DNA of 64,000 bases, taken from contig NZ_BPFH01000002.1 of assembly GCF_019655435.1 (NCBI RefSeq), positions 372,001 through 436,000 of the forward strand, given 5' to 3'. This stretch comes from Jannaschia pagri (GTDB lineage Bacteria; Pseudomonadota; Alphaproteobacteria; Rhodobacterales; Rhodobacteraceae). The position numbers and the translations under genes were made by a program. The notes beneath the pieces are model-generated. The model saw only the letters and a program-made list of their open reading frames with translations. It had not been told where the DNA came from and did no database searches. Below are positions 9,575-18,313 of the stretch, one piece after another. Position 1 is the stretch's first letter. The number at the start of each line of letters is the position of its first letter.

Positions 9575-9934
9575 CTAGGACAGGAGCGGCAGAACAGCGG
9601 CTGCGACGCGGCGGCCTTCGCCCACAAGCACATTGTAGGTGCGGCAGGCGGCTGGTGTGTTCATGACCTCCAAGCCCAGTCCCGCGCCTTCTACGGCGGC
9701 GCGCAAATCCGCCGGGACGTGGGCGATATCTGGGCCCGTTCCGACAAACACCACATCGACCACACCGGCCAAACCCACCAATGCGTCGGCGTCGCCATAG
9801 CCCTGCCAAGGCATCATCCCGCCAGGGTGGAGGATCAGCCCCCCTTGGACCACCTCCCCACCGATACGGAAGAAGCCTGGACCGTAGCCGTCAAACGGAC
9901 GGGCGTCGTCAAAGGTCACTTCGGTCAGGTTCAT
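9575..9934 (-). CDS. Mth938-like domain protein (DUF498 type)
   Basis: 119 residues. The sequence FDGYGPGFFRIGG, the glycine-rich VFVGTGPDIAHVP and the late MNTPAACRTYNVLVGEGRRVAAAVLPL are typical of the Mth938/NDUFAF3-like fold. Bacterial members are often found beside secDF and may aid membrane-complex assembly, but the biochemical role is unknown. It overlaps the TauE gene by four bases (ATGA), so the two are translationally coupled. Confidence 0.85.
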   Translation of the reverse strand: MNLTEVTFDDARPFDGYGPGFFRIGGEVVQGGLILHPGGMMPWQGYGDADALVGLAGVVDVVFVGTGPDIAHVPADLRAAVEGAGLGLEVMNTPAACRTYNVLVGEGRRVAAAVLPLLS

Positions 9935-10713
9935 GGCAAGCTCCAGATCGGCAGGGTCGTCAGGGCGACGGTGGCGATGATGACGTAGGCGGCAGCCCTG
10001 TAAGGCCCCTCCCGTTTCGGATCGAAGAGGCGGGCGCCGACCAAGTTGGCGGTCAGATAGGGCAAGATGAGTAAAGCGCCAAGGGCCAGAGGCGCCACCT
10101 GCAACTGACCTTGGAGCGCCAGGACCGTCAGTAAGATGACATCCCAAAGCACCAGATAGACCAGGATATTCGCCCGAATGACCGCGACTGGCAGCGGCGC
10201 CGCCATATAGGTCAGGATGACCGGCGGGCCCGACAGGCCCGTCACTCCGCCGAGAAAGCCAGACAGTGCCCCGCTCACCCCGATCACACCGGGCCCAAGC
10301 CCGCCCCGCCAGCGCCATCCCGCAAGCAGCAGGCCCACGGTCGCAAAACAGACGCCGGACACCAACCAGCGGAACCCGTCTTGCCCCACGATGTCCAACA
10401 GCCAAAGCCCAGGCAGCAGGAACAGGGCGGCCACGGCACCCAGGGCCAACACCTGGCGCGGCGTGCCATCACGCAGGGCGCGGGGGACCGTCGGTAGCGG
10501 CCCAAGCATGTCCATGACCGTGAGGGTGATCAGAACCCAGATGGGGGGCAGAACGCTCGCGGCTAGGGGGATGTAAATCAGCGCCGATCCAAAGCCGGAA
10601 AAGCCACGGACAAACCCCGCAAGGGCTGCCGCGCCACACAGGAGGAGGACTCCTGCAAAATCCAAACCTGTCTGCTCTAGGATGTCAGCGGGCACCGCGA
10701 CGCTCAGAAACAA
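9931..10713 (-). CDS. TauE/SafE-family sulfite/organosulfonate exporter
   Basis: 260 residues with about eight hydrophobic helices. The family's repeated pattern is present: AGFVRGFSGFGSALIYIPL in the first half and SGFLGGVTGLSGPPVILTY in the second. Such proteins export small sulfur or carboxylate anions across the inner membrane; the substrate here is unknown. The downstream Mth938-like gene starts inside its stop codon. The ATG is accepted because it leads straight into the first helix. Confidence 0.9.
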   Translation of the reverse strand: MFLSVAVPADILEQTGLDFAGVLLLCGAAALAGFVRGFSGFGSALIYIPLAASVLPPIWVLITLTVMDMLGPLPTVPRALRDGTPRQVLALGAVAALFLLPGLWLLDIVGQDGFRWLVSGVCFATVGLLLAGWRWRGGLGPGVIGVSGALSGFLGGVTGLSGPPVILTYMAAPLPVAVIRANILVYLVLWDVILLTVLALQGQLQVAPLALGALLILPYLTANLVGARLFDPKREGPYRAAAYVIIATVALTTLPIWSLP

Positions 10714-10758
10714 ATGCAGTGATCTGATTTAATCTGTCGCGCATCGGTGATCCTCATT

Positions 10759-10771
10759 CCCCATTTGCGCC
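10759..10771 (+). promoter_or_regulatory. CCCCATTTGCGCC motif upstream of pilin-like gene 2
   Basis: Exact copy of the 13-mer at 9004, again followed by TCCGCCG. It is 78 bases before the ATG at 10837, or 57 before the in-frame GTG at 10816. The shared ATTTGCGCC core also appears at 29701-29709 next to a palindrome upstream of pobA. Confidence 0.4.
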
Positions 10772-10836
10772 CATCCTCCGCCGCAGTCTTGCGCCATACC
10801 GCTCGGGTCTGACCCGTGTACACGAGACCTGAGCCG

Positions 10837-11340
10837 ATGCCCAAGTTCTTACCCTTCCTCCGTTCCGAAGATGGTGCCGTGACCGTCGACTACGTGGTCC
10901 TGCTGTCCGTAGCAGCGGCGGCGGCGGCGGCAACTGCAGGCGCGCTGAGCGAGGGCGTCAGCGACGTGAACCGCGCTGTCGAAACGCAAATGGGCACCCA
11001 AGGCATGGTTGGCGAAACCTGGGCCACTGCGATGGCCAATTACACCCCCTACGACGAGCCAACCTATAGTCAGCTTTACGCCGGCTTCAGCAGCCTCGAA
11101 AACCCGGACCTGGACGTTCTTGAAGGCATGGTAAATGTCCTCGTTGAGCAGATGACGCCCGAAGCTAGCACCGACGAAGAATATGGGATGCTCAACGACA
11201 TGACGTTTTCCATCGGGCGCGTCTATGCGGACCGCGTCCGGGCACGACCGGGACAGACCGAATATGATGAGGCCAGTGTGGCCCCCATCCTGGCGGATCT
11301 CGGCTGGGACCAGGGCCTCGTCGCGGTGAACGGGCCCTGA
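10837..11340 (+). CDS. Flp-pilin-like small membrane protein (paralogue 2)
   Basis: 167 residues from the ATG; a GTG at 10816 would add seven. The leader MPKFLPFLRSEDG is followed by AVTVDYVVLLSVAAAAAAATAGAL, matching paralogues at 9065 and 37983. The +5 residue after the presumed Gly/Ala cleavage is Asp and +6 is Tyr. The C-terminal 130 residues are acidic and have no known domain. The gene runs tail-to-tail into secF with only ten bases between stop codons, so it sits between secF and the TauE/Mth938 pair. Confidence 0.72.
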   Translation: MPKFLPFLRSEDGAVTVDYVVLLSVAAAAAAATAGALSEGVSDVNRAVETQMGTQGMVGETWATAMANYTPYDEPTYSQLYAGFSSLENPDLDVLEGMVNVLVEQMTPEASTDEEYGMLNDMTFSIGRVYADRVRARPGQTEYDEASVAPILADLGWDQGLVAVNGP

Positions 11341-11350
11341 CCGAACAACA

Positions 11351-12316
11351 TCACGCCTCGGAGGATCCCGATTGCGTGCCCGCCTTTGACGGCGACTGGG
11401 GATCGCGGTCCACGCCCAACAGCAGCACGACGTTCTTCGCCACATAGACGGACGAGTAGGTTCCGACGATTACGCCCCAGAGGATCGCGAAGACGAACCC
11501 ACGGATGACATCCCCGCCCAGGACGATCAGCGCGATCAGCGCCAAAAGTGTCGTGCCGGAGGTCATCAACGTCCGGCTGAGCGTTTCGTTGACCGACCGG
11601 TTCATAACCTCGATCAGCGGCGTTTTCTTAAACTTGATCAAGTTCTCCCGCAGGCGGTCGAAGATCACCACAGTGTCGTTGATCGAATAGCCCAACACCG
11701 TCAGCAACGCCGCGATGGTCGCCTGATCGAACCGGATCTGAAGCAAGCTAAAGATGCCGATGGTCAGGATAATGTCATGGACCAGGGCCGCGACCGCGCC
11801 CACGGCGAACTGCCATTCGAACCGCAACCAGATATAGACCAGCATGGCCCCGATAGCCGCCGCCAAGGCGATGATCGCCGTCGTGATCAACTCACCCGAG
11901 ACCTTGGGCCCGACGGATTCCACCGACGCAAAGGTCAGGGAGGGATCGAGGGCCGTCAGCGCGCCCTGCACCAAAGATATCACCTCCGGCGAGACGGAGC
12001 CGGTGCCGTCCTGCGCTTGAATCCGGACCTGTGCCACGTTTTGGTCTGCGGCGAAGGTGGGATCGAAGACTTCGGTGATGGTCACATCCCCAAGCCCCAG
12101 GGGCGACAGCGCATCGCGATACGCCCCCACATCGACCGCTTGCACGCTCTCCGTGCGGATCGTTGTCCCCCCCAGGAAATCGATCCCGAAGTTCAGACCC
12201 AACACCAGCCAAGCCACCAGGGACAGCACGATGGCCACCACCGATGCGCCCAGCGTGAACTTCCGGTAGCGCATGAAATCCCAGGCGGTGTCCTGGGGGA
12301 CGAGACGCAGACGCAT
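11351..12316 (-). CDS. secF: Protein translocase subunit SecF
   Basis: 321 residues. It works with SecD and YajC on the SecYEG channel, using proton motive force to complete protein export. There are six membrane helices, with the periplasmic domain after the first (NFGIDFLGGTTIRTES) and the conserved segment GYSINDTVVIFDRLRENL near the fourth helix. The start ATG lies three bases after the secD stop codon, so it belongs to yajC-secD-secF. Confidence 0.97.
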   Translation of the reverse strand: MRLRLVPQDTAWDFMRYRKFTLGASVVAIVLSLVAWLVLGLNFGIDFLGGTTIRTESVQAVDVGAYRDALSPLGLGDVTITEVFDPTFAADQNVAQVRIQAQDGTGSVSPEVISLVQGALTALDPSLTFASVESVGPKVSGELITTAIIALAAAIGAMLVYIWLRFEWQFAVGAVAALVHDIILTIGIFSLLQIRFDQATIAALLTVLGYSINDTVVIFDRLRENLIKFKKTPLIEVMNRSVNETLSRTLMTSGTTLLALIALIVLGGDVIRGFVFAILWGVIVGTYSSVYVAKNVVLLLGVDRDPQSPSKAGTQSGSSEA

Positions 12317-12319
12317 GGC

Positions 12320-13984
12320 TCAGACCTCGATCGTTTTGGGGCGACGGCGTTCGAACCAGAACACGATCAGCAGGCGGGTGACGAAAATCGCCGTGAACAC
12401 CGACGTCAGGATGCCGATACCCAGGGTGACGGCAAACCCGCGCACCGGGCCAGAGCCGAGCGTGAACAGGATCACAGCGACGATGAACGTGGTGATATTG
12501 GCGTCAATAATGGCCGACAGGGCCTTTTCGTACCCCAACTCGATGGCGCGGGCTGGACCACGGGCGGTTTTCAATTCTTCTCGGATCCGCTCGAACACCA
12601 GGACGTTGGCGTCCACGGCCATACCGATGGTCAAAACAATCCCCGCGATGCCCGGCAACGTCAACGTACCGCCAATCAACGACAGAACCCCAAAGATCAG
12701 CGCAACGTTGATGCCCAGCGCGACGGTCGCGAAGGCGCCAAACAACCCGTAGCTGAGCACCATGAAGACAACGACGGCGGCCATCGCCACGAGCGAGGCA
12801 ATCTGGCCCGCATCAATGCTGTCTTGGCCCAACTCAGGCCCGATGGTGCGTTCTTCCAGGAACACCATCTCGGCGGGCAAGGCCCCCGCGCGCAGCAGGA
12901 TCGACAAGCGATTGGCCTCCTCCACGCCGAAGTTGCCGGTAATCTGGCCCGAACCGCCGGTGATGGCATCCCGGATGACGGGGTCGGTGACGACCTCTTC
13001 GTCCAAGACAATTGCGAAGGGCGATCCGATGTTTTCAGCCGTGTAGACCCCGAATTTACGGGCACCCGAGGGGTTGAACCGGAATGTGACGGCGGGCAGC
13101 CCGTTCTGGTCAAACCCCGGCTGGCTGTCGACCAGATCATCGCCCGTCACCACGGGCGAGCGCTCCAGCAGGACGTACCGCAGCGGCTCATCCATGGTGG
13201 GGTGCACCAATTGATCGGCGTCTGGGCGCGTGTCTGCTGCGACGGAACTCTGGATCACGGGGTGGAAGGTCAGGCGCGCGGTGGTGCCGATCAGCTCCTT
13301 CAACTCCTGAGCGGAGCCGATGCCCGGCACCTGGATCAAGATCCGATCCGTCCCCTGACGCTGGATTGTCGGCTCTCGGGTGCCAGCCTCATCGACGCGG
13401 CGGCGGATGATTTCCAGCGATTGCTGCATCGTGCGGTCGTCGGTGGCGGCGCGCTCGGCCTCTGACAGGGTGACCGTCAGAATGTCGCCAGCGCCCGAGA
13501 CATCAATGTCGGTCTGGCCCACGCCTGACAGCGACACGATGGGTTGGGCAATGGCGCGCACGGTATTGACCGCAACCTGCATCCCCTCGGGGTTCGAAAT
13601 GCGCACGCGCAAGGCGTCGGGCGCGCTGTCCTGGCGGCGGATGGTGCCCACCTGATCGCGCACGCCGCGCAGCGCGTCGCGCACCTCGGGCCAATACCCG
13701 TCGATGCGACCGGCATAGACATCCTGCAACTGAACCTCGGCCAACAGGTGCGCACCACCGCGCAGATCCAGCCCCAGGTTCACAAGGCCCGACGGCAAAA
13801 ACTCCGGCCAACCGGCCAATGCTTCGGTTAATTCGGGGGTCTCGATCGCGCCCCGCTCAATGGCGGTGATCGCATCGTTGTGCCGCTCTACCGGGCCATA
13901 AAACAGGTTCGGCGCGGCCAGCGACAGGCCGATCACGCAAACCAGAAGGATCGACAGACGCTTCCAGAGCGCGATCTGAAGCAT
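12320..13984 (-). CDS. secD: Protein translocase subunit SecD
   Basis: 554 residues, slightly shorter than the E. coli protein, as is usual in alphaproteobacteria. Features in order: first helix, LGLDLRGGAHLLAEV, a large periplasmic domain (GTDRILIQVPGIGSAQELKELIG), and five C-terminal helices containing GMAVDANVLVFERIREEL. It is the SecF partner in late-stage translocation. Spacing to yajC and secF is three bases on each side. Confidence 0.97.
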   Translation of the reverse strand: MLQIALWKRLSILLVCVIGLSLAAPNLFYGPVERHNDAITAIERGAIETPELTEALAGWPEFLPSGLVNLGLDLRGGAHLLAEVQLQDVYAGRIDGYWPEVRDALRGVRDQVGTIRRQDSAPDALRVRISNPEGMQVAVNTVRAIAQPIVSLSGVGQTDIDVSGAGDILTVTLSEAERAATDDRTMQQSLEIIRRRVDEAGTREPTIQRQGTDRILIQVPGIGSAQELKELIGTTARLTFHPVIQSSVAADTRPDADQLVHPTMDEPLRYVLLERSPVVTGDDLVDSQPGFDQNGLPAVTFRFNPSGARKFGVYTAENIGSPFAIVLDEEVVTDPVIRDAITGGSGQITGNFGVEEANRLSILLRAGALPAEMVFLEERTIGPELGQDSIDAGQIASLVAMAAVVVFMVLSYGLFGAFATVALGINVALIFGVLSLIGGTLTLPGIAGIVLTIGMAVDANVLVFERIREELKTARGPARAIELGYEKALSAIIDANITTFIVAVILFTLGSGPVRGFAVTLGIGILTSVFTAIFVTRLLIVFWFERRRPKTIEV

Positions 13985-13987
13985 GGG

Positions 13988-14308
13988 TCAGCCCGCCGGT
14001 TCGGTCTTGGACACGACCTGGGCGATGGTCGACCGCACGACGCGGACCTTGACGCCTTCGGCAATCTCGACCTCCAGCTCGCCGTCTTCCTTGACCTTGG
14101 AGACCTTCCCGATCAGCCCGCCTTGGGTGATGACCTGATCGCCCCGGCGCAGGGCCTCGACCATGGCTTTATGCTCTTTGACCTTCTTCTGCTGGGGCCG
14201 GATCAGCAAGAAATACATGATCGCAAATATCAGAATGAGCGGAATGAATTGGCCAAATCCAGCCATCGCGTCACCGGCGGATTGGGCGTAAGCGGGGGTT
14301 GCGAACAT
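13988..14308 (-). CDS. yajC: Preprotein translocase subunit YajC
   Basis: 106 residues: one membrane helix (GFGQFIPLILIFAIMYFLLI) followed by RPQQKKVKEHKAMVEALRRGDQV and a small beta-rich domain. It associates with SecD-SecF. The ATG at 14308 yields a typical N-terminus (MFATPAYAQ). The frame stays open upstream, but that part resembles no YajC. First gene of the yajC-secD-secF operon, divergent from serS. Confidence 0.96.
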   Translation of the reverse strand: MFATPAYAQSAGDAMAGFGQFIPLILIFAIMYFLLIRPQQKKVKEHKAMVEALRRGDQVITQGGLIGKVSKVKEDGELEVEIAEGVKVRVVRSTIAQVVSKTEPAG

Positions 14309-14468
14309 ATGTAGTCCCTGTCGTGTTTCTTGGGTCGGGTCAGCCTGCCCAATGTCGGGCGCGACCCTAATGTCGGCAAATGGGGGGTGCAAGGGCGCGC
14401 GGCAAGCCCTGGCCCCAAGACCGCACACGGGGTAAGGGGGCGCTGGACGCAGACGAAGGACAGGTCCC

Positions 14469-15761
14469 ATGCACGATATTCGCACGATCCGTGACACCCC
14501 AGAGGCATTTGACGCCGCCCTGGCGCGCCGGGGCCTGTCGCCGATGTCGTCCGATCTGTTGGCCCTGGACAGCGCCCGCCGCGCCTGCATCACCGCGGCC
14601 GAGGCCGCCCTGGCAGAGCGTAATGCCGCCTCCAAACAGGTGGGCGCCGCAAAGGCCAAAGGTGACGAGGCCGAGTTTGAACGCTTGCGCGCCCTCGTTG
14701 CTGACAAAAAAGCCGAGATTGCGCGCCTAGAGGACGAGGCCCGCGACAAGGACGCCGCCCTGCGCGACGCGCTGCTGGGGATCCCGAACCTGCCGGATGC
14801 AGACGTGCCCGATGGCGCGGATGAGGCTGACAACGTCGAGATCGACCGCTGGGGCACGCCTCGCGCATTTGACTTCAAACCGGTGGAGCATTTCGAGATC
14901 CCAGGCGTCGTGCCCGGCATGGATTTCGAGACGGCAGCAAAGCTATCGGGGTCCCGCTTCGTGCTGTTGCGCGGCGCCATCGCGCGGGTCCATCGCGCGC
15001 TGGCGCAGTTCATGCTGGACACGCACACGGGCGAGAACGGGCTGGTGGAACATATGACCCCCGTTTTGGTCCGCGATGATGCGATGCTGGGCACCGATAA
15101 GCTGCCGAAGTTCGGCGACGACAGCTTTTTGACGCGGGAAGGCTATTGGCTGATCCCCACGTCCGAGGTGACGCTGACCTATTCGGTCGCGGGCGATGTC
15201 CTGGACGAGGCCACCCTGCCCCGCCGGATGACGGCCCACACGCTCTGTTTCCGGTCTGAGGCCGGGTCGGCGGGCCGCGACACGGCGGGGATGCTGCGCC
15301 AACACCAGTTTGAAAAGGTGGAAATGGTCTCGGTCACGCACCCCGACCACAGCCGCGCCGAACTGGATCGCATGACGCGCTGCGCCGAGGGCATCCTGGA
15401 AGCGCTGGGCCTGCCTTACCGCACGGTCGTGCTCTGCACCGGGGACATGGGCTTTGGCGCACGGCGCACCCACGACATCGAGGTCTGGCTGCCGGGGCAG
15501 AATACCTACCGCGAGATTTCCTCCTGTTCGACAACCGGCGATTTCCAAGCCCGTCGCATGAACGCACGCTTCAAACCCGCGGGCGGCGGCAAGCCGGAGT
15601 TCGTCCACACGCTCAATGGCTCCGGCCTCGCCGTTGGGCGGTGCCTGATTGCCGTCCTTGAGAACGGTCAGCAAGCGGATGGGTCGGTGGTTCTGCCGGA
15701 GGTTTTGGGCCCCTGGCTGGGGGGCAAACTGACCATTACCGCAGGTGGCGTGCTCGCCTGA
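14469..15761 (+). CDS. serS: Seryl-tRNA synthetase
   Basis: 430 residues. It charges tRNA-Ser. The N-terminal coiled-coil arm (residues about 1-110, with [20 protein letters not shown]) binds the tRNA long variable arm. Class II motifs follow: motif 2 in [22 protein letters not shown] and motif 3 near the end in [20 protein letters not shown]. The ATG follows GAAGGACAGG. It is divergent from yajC. Confidence 0.97.
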   Translation: MHDIRTIRDTPEAFDAALARRGLSPMSSDLLALDSARRACITAAEAALAERNAASKQVGAAKAKGDEAEFERLRALVADKKAEIARLEDEARDKDAALRDALLGIPNLPDADVPDGADEADNVEIDRWGTPRAFDFKPVEHFEIPGVVPGMDFETAAKLSGSRFVLLRGAIARVHRALAQFMLDTHTGENGLVEHMTPVLVRDDAMLGTDKLPKFGDDSFLTREGYWLIPTSEVTLTYSVAGDVLDEATLPRRMTAHTLCFRSEAGSAGRDTAGMLRQHQFEKVEMVSVTHPDHSRAELDRMTRCAEGILEALGLPYRTVVLCTGDMGFGARRTHDIEVWLPGQNTYREISSCSTTGDFQARRMNARFKPAGGGKPEFVHTLNGSGLAVGRCLIAVLENGQQADGSVVLPEVLGPWLGGKLTITAGGVLA

Positions 15762-15781
15762 GGGCGCACCCAGGGGGGAGG

Positions 15782-15913
15782 CCGGGGGACGCCCCCCGGA
15801 CCCCCGACGGGGCCGCTCGACCACGATTTGGGCTTATCGACCGAAGATACCGGTGTTTGGGGGCTTTGCCCCCGTCGCCCAACGGCGACTCCCCCGCATA
15901 TTTGGGGAACATC
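15782..15913. repeat. GC-rich intergenic repeat with three small hairpins
   Basis: Directly after serS. CCGGGGG-ACG-CCCCCCGG at 15782-15799 is a near-perfect palindrome. At 15859-15889 two hairpins follow each other: GGGGG-CTTTG-CCCCC and GTCGCC-CAAC-GGCGAC, ending in CCCCCGCATATTTGGGG. Elements of this look are scattered between genes in many Rhodobacterales genomes; this copy may also end serS transcription. Confidence 0.55.
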
Positions 15914-16159
15914 GAATGGGGGGCGAGGGTAGTGCTTTGGGACCGTGCTGGAGTGGTGAGGGCCAATAGAGTCAGTGGACGCGCTTTTGCGGGCGGGTCA
16001 ACCCCAGGTCGTCCGGCGTTACGAGGGTTCTTGGCTTAAAGCCTTGGATTCTTAGACATTGTCTCGGGGACGGGCGTTCTTCTGACGTTGGCAGGGCCAG
16101 TGTGGAGCGCGCTTTGGTTCGGTGGGGCGTGCCCTAAGACGCCCCTTCCCACCGACCAC
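15914..16159. other. Non-coding stretch after serS, ending in a hairpin
   Basis: With the preceding repeat this makes about 400 bases without a gene. Near the end, GGGGCGT (16124-16130) pairs with ACGCCCC (16139-16145) over an eight-base loop, just downstream of the minus-strand HAD gene, and may be its terminator. No coding signal seen. Confidence 0.45.
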
Positions 16160-16858
16160 CTAGAGAGACGTGAGAAGGCTCGGAAGATCGGCTAGGGTCT
16201 CAATCCGTCGGTATCGGGAGGCAGACAGGGGCGCGGGCGCGGCCTCTAGCGCCCATTCGATCTCCGAAGGACAGAAAACGCCCCAGGCCCCCGCCTCCAA
16301 GGCCGGAATGACATCGGACTTCAGGGAATTCCCGACCATAAGGCCCCGCGCCGCGCCATCCCCGTGAACATCGAAGGCCCGGGTATAGGTTTGCGATACC
16401 TTGTCGCTCACGATCTCAATACCATCGAAGAGATCGCCGAGCCCGCTTTCGGCCAGCTTGCGCTCTTGATCCAAAAGATCACCCTTGGTGATGAGAACGA
16501 GCCGATGGGTTTGTGCCAAACTCCGCACGGTGTCTTCGGCGCCGGGAAGCAAGTCGATCGGGTGGCGCAACATCTCCCGCCCCTCATCGAGCAAGCGCGA
16601 AATCGTGGACGCGGGCACGCGCCCCTCCGTCACCTCGATTGCCGTTTCGACCATGGACAACACGAAGCCCTTCACGCCAAAGCCGTAGTGACCCAGGTTG
16701 CGACGTTCCGCGGCCAATAGCCGCTCCATCAAGTGATCGGGATCCGCATGGTCACGCAGCAAATCGGCGAACCGGTCCTGTGTCAGCCGAAAATAGGTCT
16801 CGGTGTGCCAAAGCGTGTCATCGGCATCGAAGGCGATAGTGGTGACCCCATCCGGCAT
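16160..16858 (-). CDS. HAD-family hydrolase (phosphatase-like)
   Basis: 232 residues from the ATG. HAD motif I is FDADDTLWHTE near the N-terminus, motif II is LVLITKGD, the motif III Lys is in the KVSQTYTRAF region, and motif IV is near GNSLKSDVIPALEAG. The cap is helical (C1 type), as in YjjG/phosphoglycolate-like phosphatases; the substrate is unknown. A GTG 27 bases upstream (16885) is an alternative start, but GAGGG favours the ATG. It is divergent from clpS. Confidence 0.88.
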   Translation of the reverse strand: MPDGVTTIAFDADDTLWHTETYFRLTQDRFADLLRDHADPDHLMERLLAAERRNLGHYGFGVKGFVLSMVETAIEVTEGRVPASTISRLLDEGREMLRHPIDLLPGAEDTVRSLAQTHRLVLITKGDLLDQERKLAESGLGDLFDGIEIVSDKVSQTYTRAFDVHGDGAARGLMVGNSLKSDVIPALEAGAWGVFCPSEIEWALEAAPAPLSASRYRRIETLADLPSLLTSL

Positions 16859-16945
16859 CGGCGACAGACCCTCTTCCCTAGGCACGGTAATGGGCCTATA
16901 TGAAGCGGTCTCAAGTCATCAACCGCTAACGCTCGGATCTCGCCC

Positions 16946-17308
16946 ATGCGCCGCACGGATCAAGACGCTTTCGACATCACCCTCATGGTCGACACCCCAG
17001 ACGGCGGGGATGGCGACACCTCGGTCGCAACGAAGGTGAAGCCGAAGACAGCTAAACCCCCATTGTATAAGGTGATGCTGCTGAACGACGACTACACCCC
17101 GATGGAGTTTGTCGTCATGGTCCTGGAACGGTTCTTCGGGATCGGCCACAGCCAGGCGGTCGAGATCATGTTGACGGTCCACAAAAAGGGTTTGGCCGTC
17201 GTGGGTGTCTTCAGCCACGAGATCGCGGAGACCAAGGTGGCCCAGGTGATGGATTACGCCCGGCGCAACCAGCATCCCCTCCAGTGTACGATGGAGAAGG
17301 AGGAGTAG
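16946..17308 (+). CDS. clpS: ATP-dependent Clp protease adaptor ClpS
   Basis: 120 residues. ClpS hands N-degron substrates to ClpAP. The core is unmistakable: [20 protein letters not shown], then the helix around [14 protein letters not shown] and [14 protein letters not shown]. The first 40 residues are the flexible tail that enters ClpA. The ATG at 16985 is a possible shorter start. clpA is not in the window. It is 21 bp upstream of the methyltransferase gene. Confidence 0.96.
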   Translation: MRRTDQDAFDITLMVDTPDGGDGDTSVATKVKPKTAKPPLYKVMLLNDDYTPMEFVVMVLERFFGIGHSQAVEIMLTVHKKGLAVVGVFSHEIAETKVAQVMDYARRNQHPLQCTMEKEE

Positions 17309-17329
17309 GCCTCCTCCGACCCGGCCCCC

Positions 17330-18313
17330 ATGTCATCCCGTCTATCCCTCGCCTTGGCGAGCGGGGTCGTTGCCCTGCCAGAGCGTGGTCGCGTCCTGCT
17401 GCTGCGTCCCCCGGCGGACATCGATCTGAGCGGTCTGCCCTCGGATGAGGTGATCGCCGTCCATGGCTTCAAACCCGACCACGATGCCCTTGCCAGCCGT
17501 GGACTCCCCATGGCGTCCGAAATCGATGGACCAGCGGAGGCGGCCGTTGTCTTCGCCACGCGGGCCAAGGCACTCACCCATGACCTCTTGGCCCAAGCAG
17601 CGGCAGCTGTTGGTGCGGGCGGGCCGATCATCGTGGATGGGGCCAAGGCCGACGGCATCGACTCCTTGCTGAAACGGCTGCGGGGGATCACCCAAGTCGG
17701 TGAGGTCTTTTCCAAGGCCCATGGCAAGTGTTTCCAGATCACGGCACCCCAAACGCTGCCAGACGATTGGCGTGCCCTGCCCCGTGATGTGGATGGCTTT
17801 CGCACGGCGCCAGGTGTGTTTTCTGCCGATGGCGTGGATCCAGGCTCGGCCTTACTGGTCGCCCATCTGGACGCACTCTCGGGTCGGGTTTGTGACTTGG
17901 GGGCCGGTTGGGGCTATCTCTCGTCACACATCCTGGCGCAGAGCGCGGTTACGGAGGTGACCCTGGTCGAGGCCGAGGCCCTGGCGCTGGACTGTGCGCG
18001 GGTCAATGTGGCCGACCCCCGCGCCCGATTCCATTGGGCCGATGCCACCCGGTGGGAGGGCGGGCCTTACGATGCCGTGGTCATGAACCCACCCTTCCAC
18101 ACGGGGCGCAAAGCCGACCCGGCATTGGGTCGGTCCTTTGTGCAGGTCGCCTCGCGCCTGCTCACGCCACGGGGACGGTTGATCATGGTAGCGAACCGCC
18201 ACCTGCCCTACGAAGCCACTCTGGCAGAGAGCTTTGGAGACACCATGGTCCGCGCCGACCAAGGGGGCTACAAAGTCATCGAGGCCACTCGTCCCAAGCG
18301 GAGACCCACATGA
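17330..18313 (+). CDS. RsmC-like class I SAM-dependent methyltransferase
   Basis: 327 residues. Two-domain layout as in 16S rRNA guanine-N2 methyltransferase RsmC: a degenerate N-terminal half (to about residue 165), then a catalytic domain with motif I VCDLGAGWGYLSSHIL, an acidic SAM-binding end in LVEAEALALDCA, and the target-base motif MNPPFHTGRK. NPPFH is typical of N2-guanine methyltransferases. The stop overlaps the next gene's ATG by four bases, so the SDR is translationally coupled to it. Confidence 0.88.
   Translation: MSSRLSLALASGVVALPERGRVLLLRPPADIDLSGLPSDEVIAVHGFKPDHDALASRGLPMASEIDGPAEAAVVFATRAKALTHDLLAQAAAAVGAGGPIIVDGAKADGIDSLLKRLRGITQVGEVFSKAHGKCFQITAPQTLPDDWRALPRDVDGFRTAPGVFSADGVDPGSALLVAHLDALSGRVCDLGAGWGYLSSHILAQSAVTEVTLVEAEALALDCARVNVADPRARFHWADATRWEGGPYDAVVMNPPFHTGRKADPALGRSFVQVASRLLTPRGRLIMVANRHLPYEATLAESFGDTMVRADQGGYKVIEATRPKRRPT

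Noticed and set aside
11777-13465. A 560-codon open frame antisense to secD and secF
   Set aside because: Gln/His/Arg-rich translation without domains; secD and secF on the other strand are certain.
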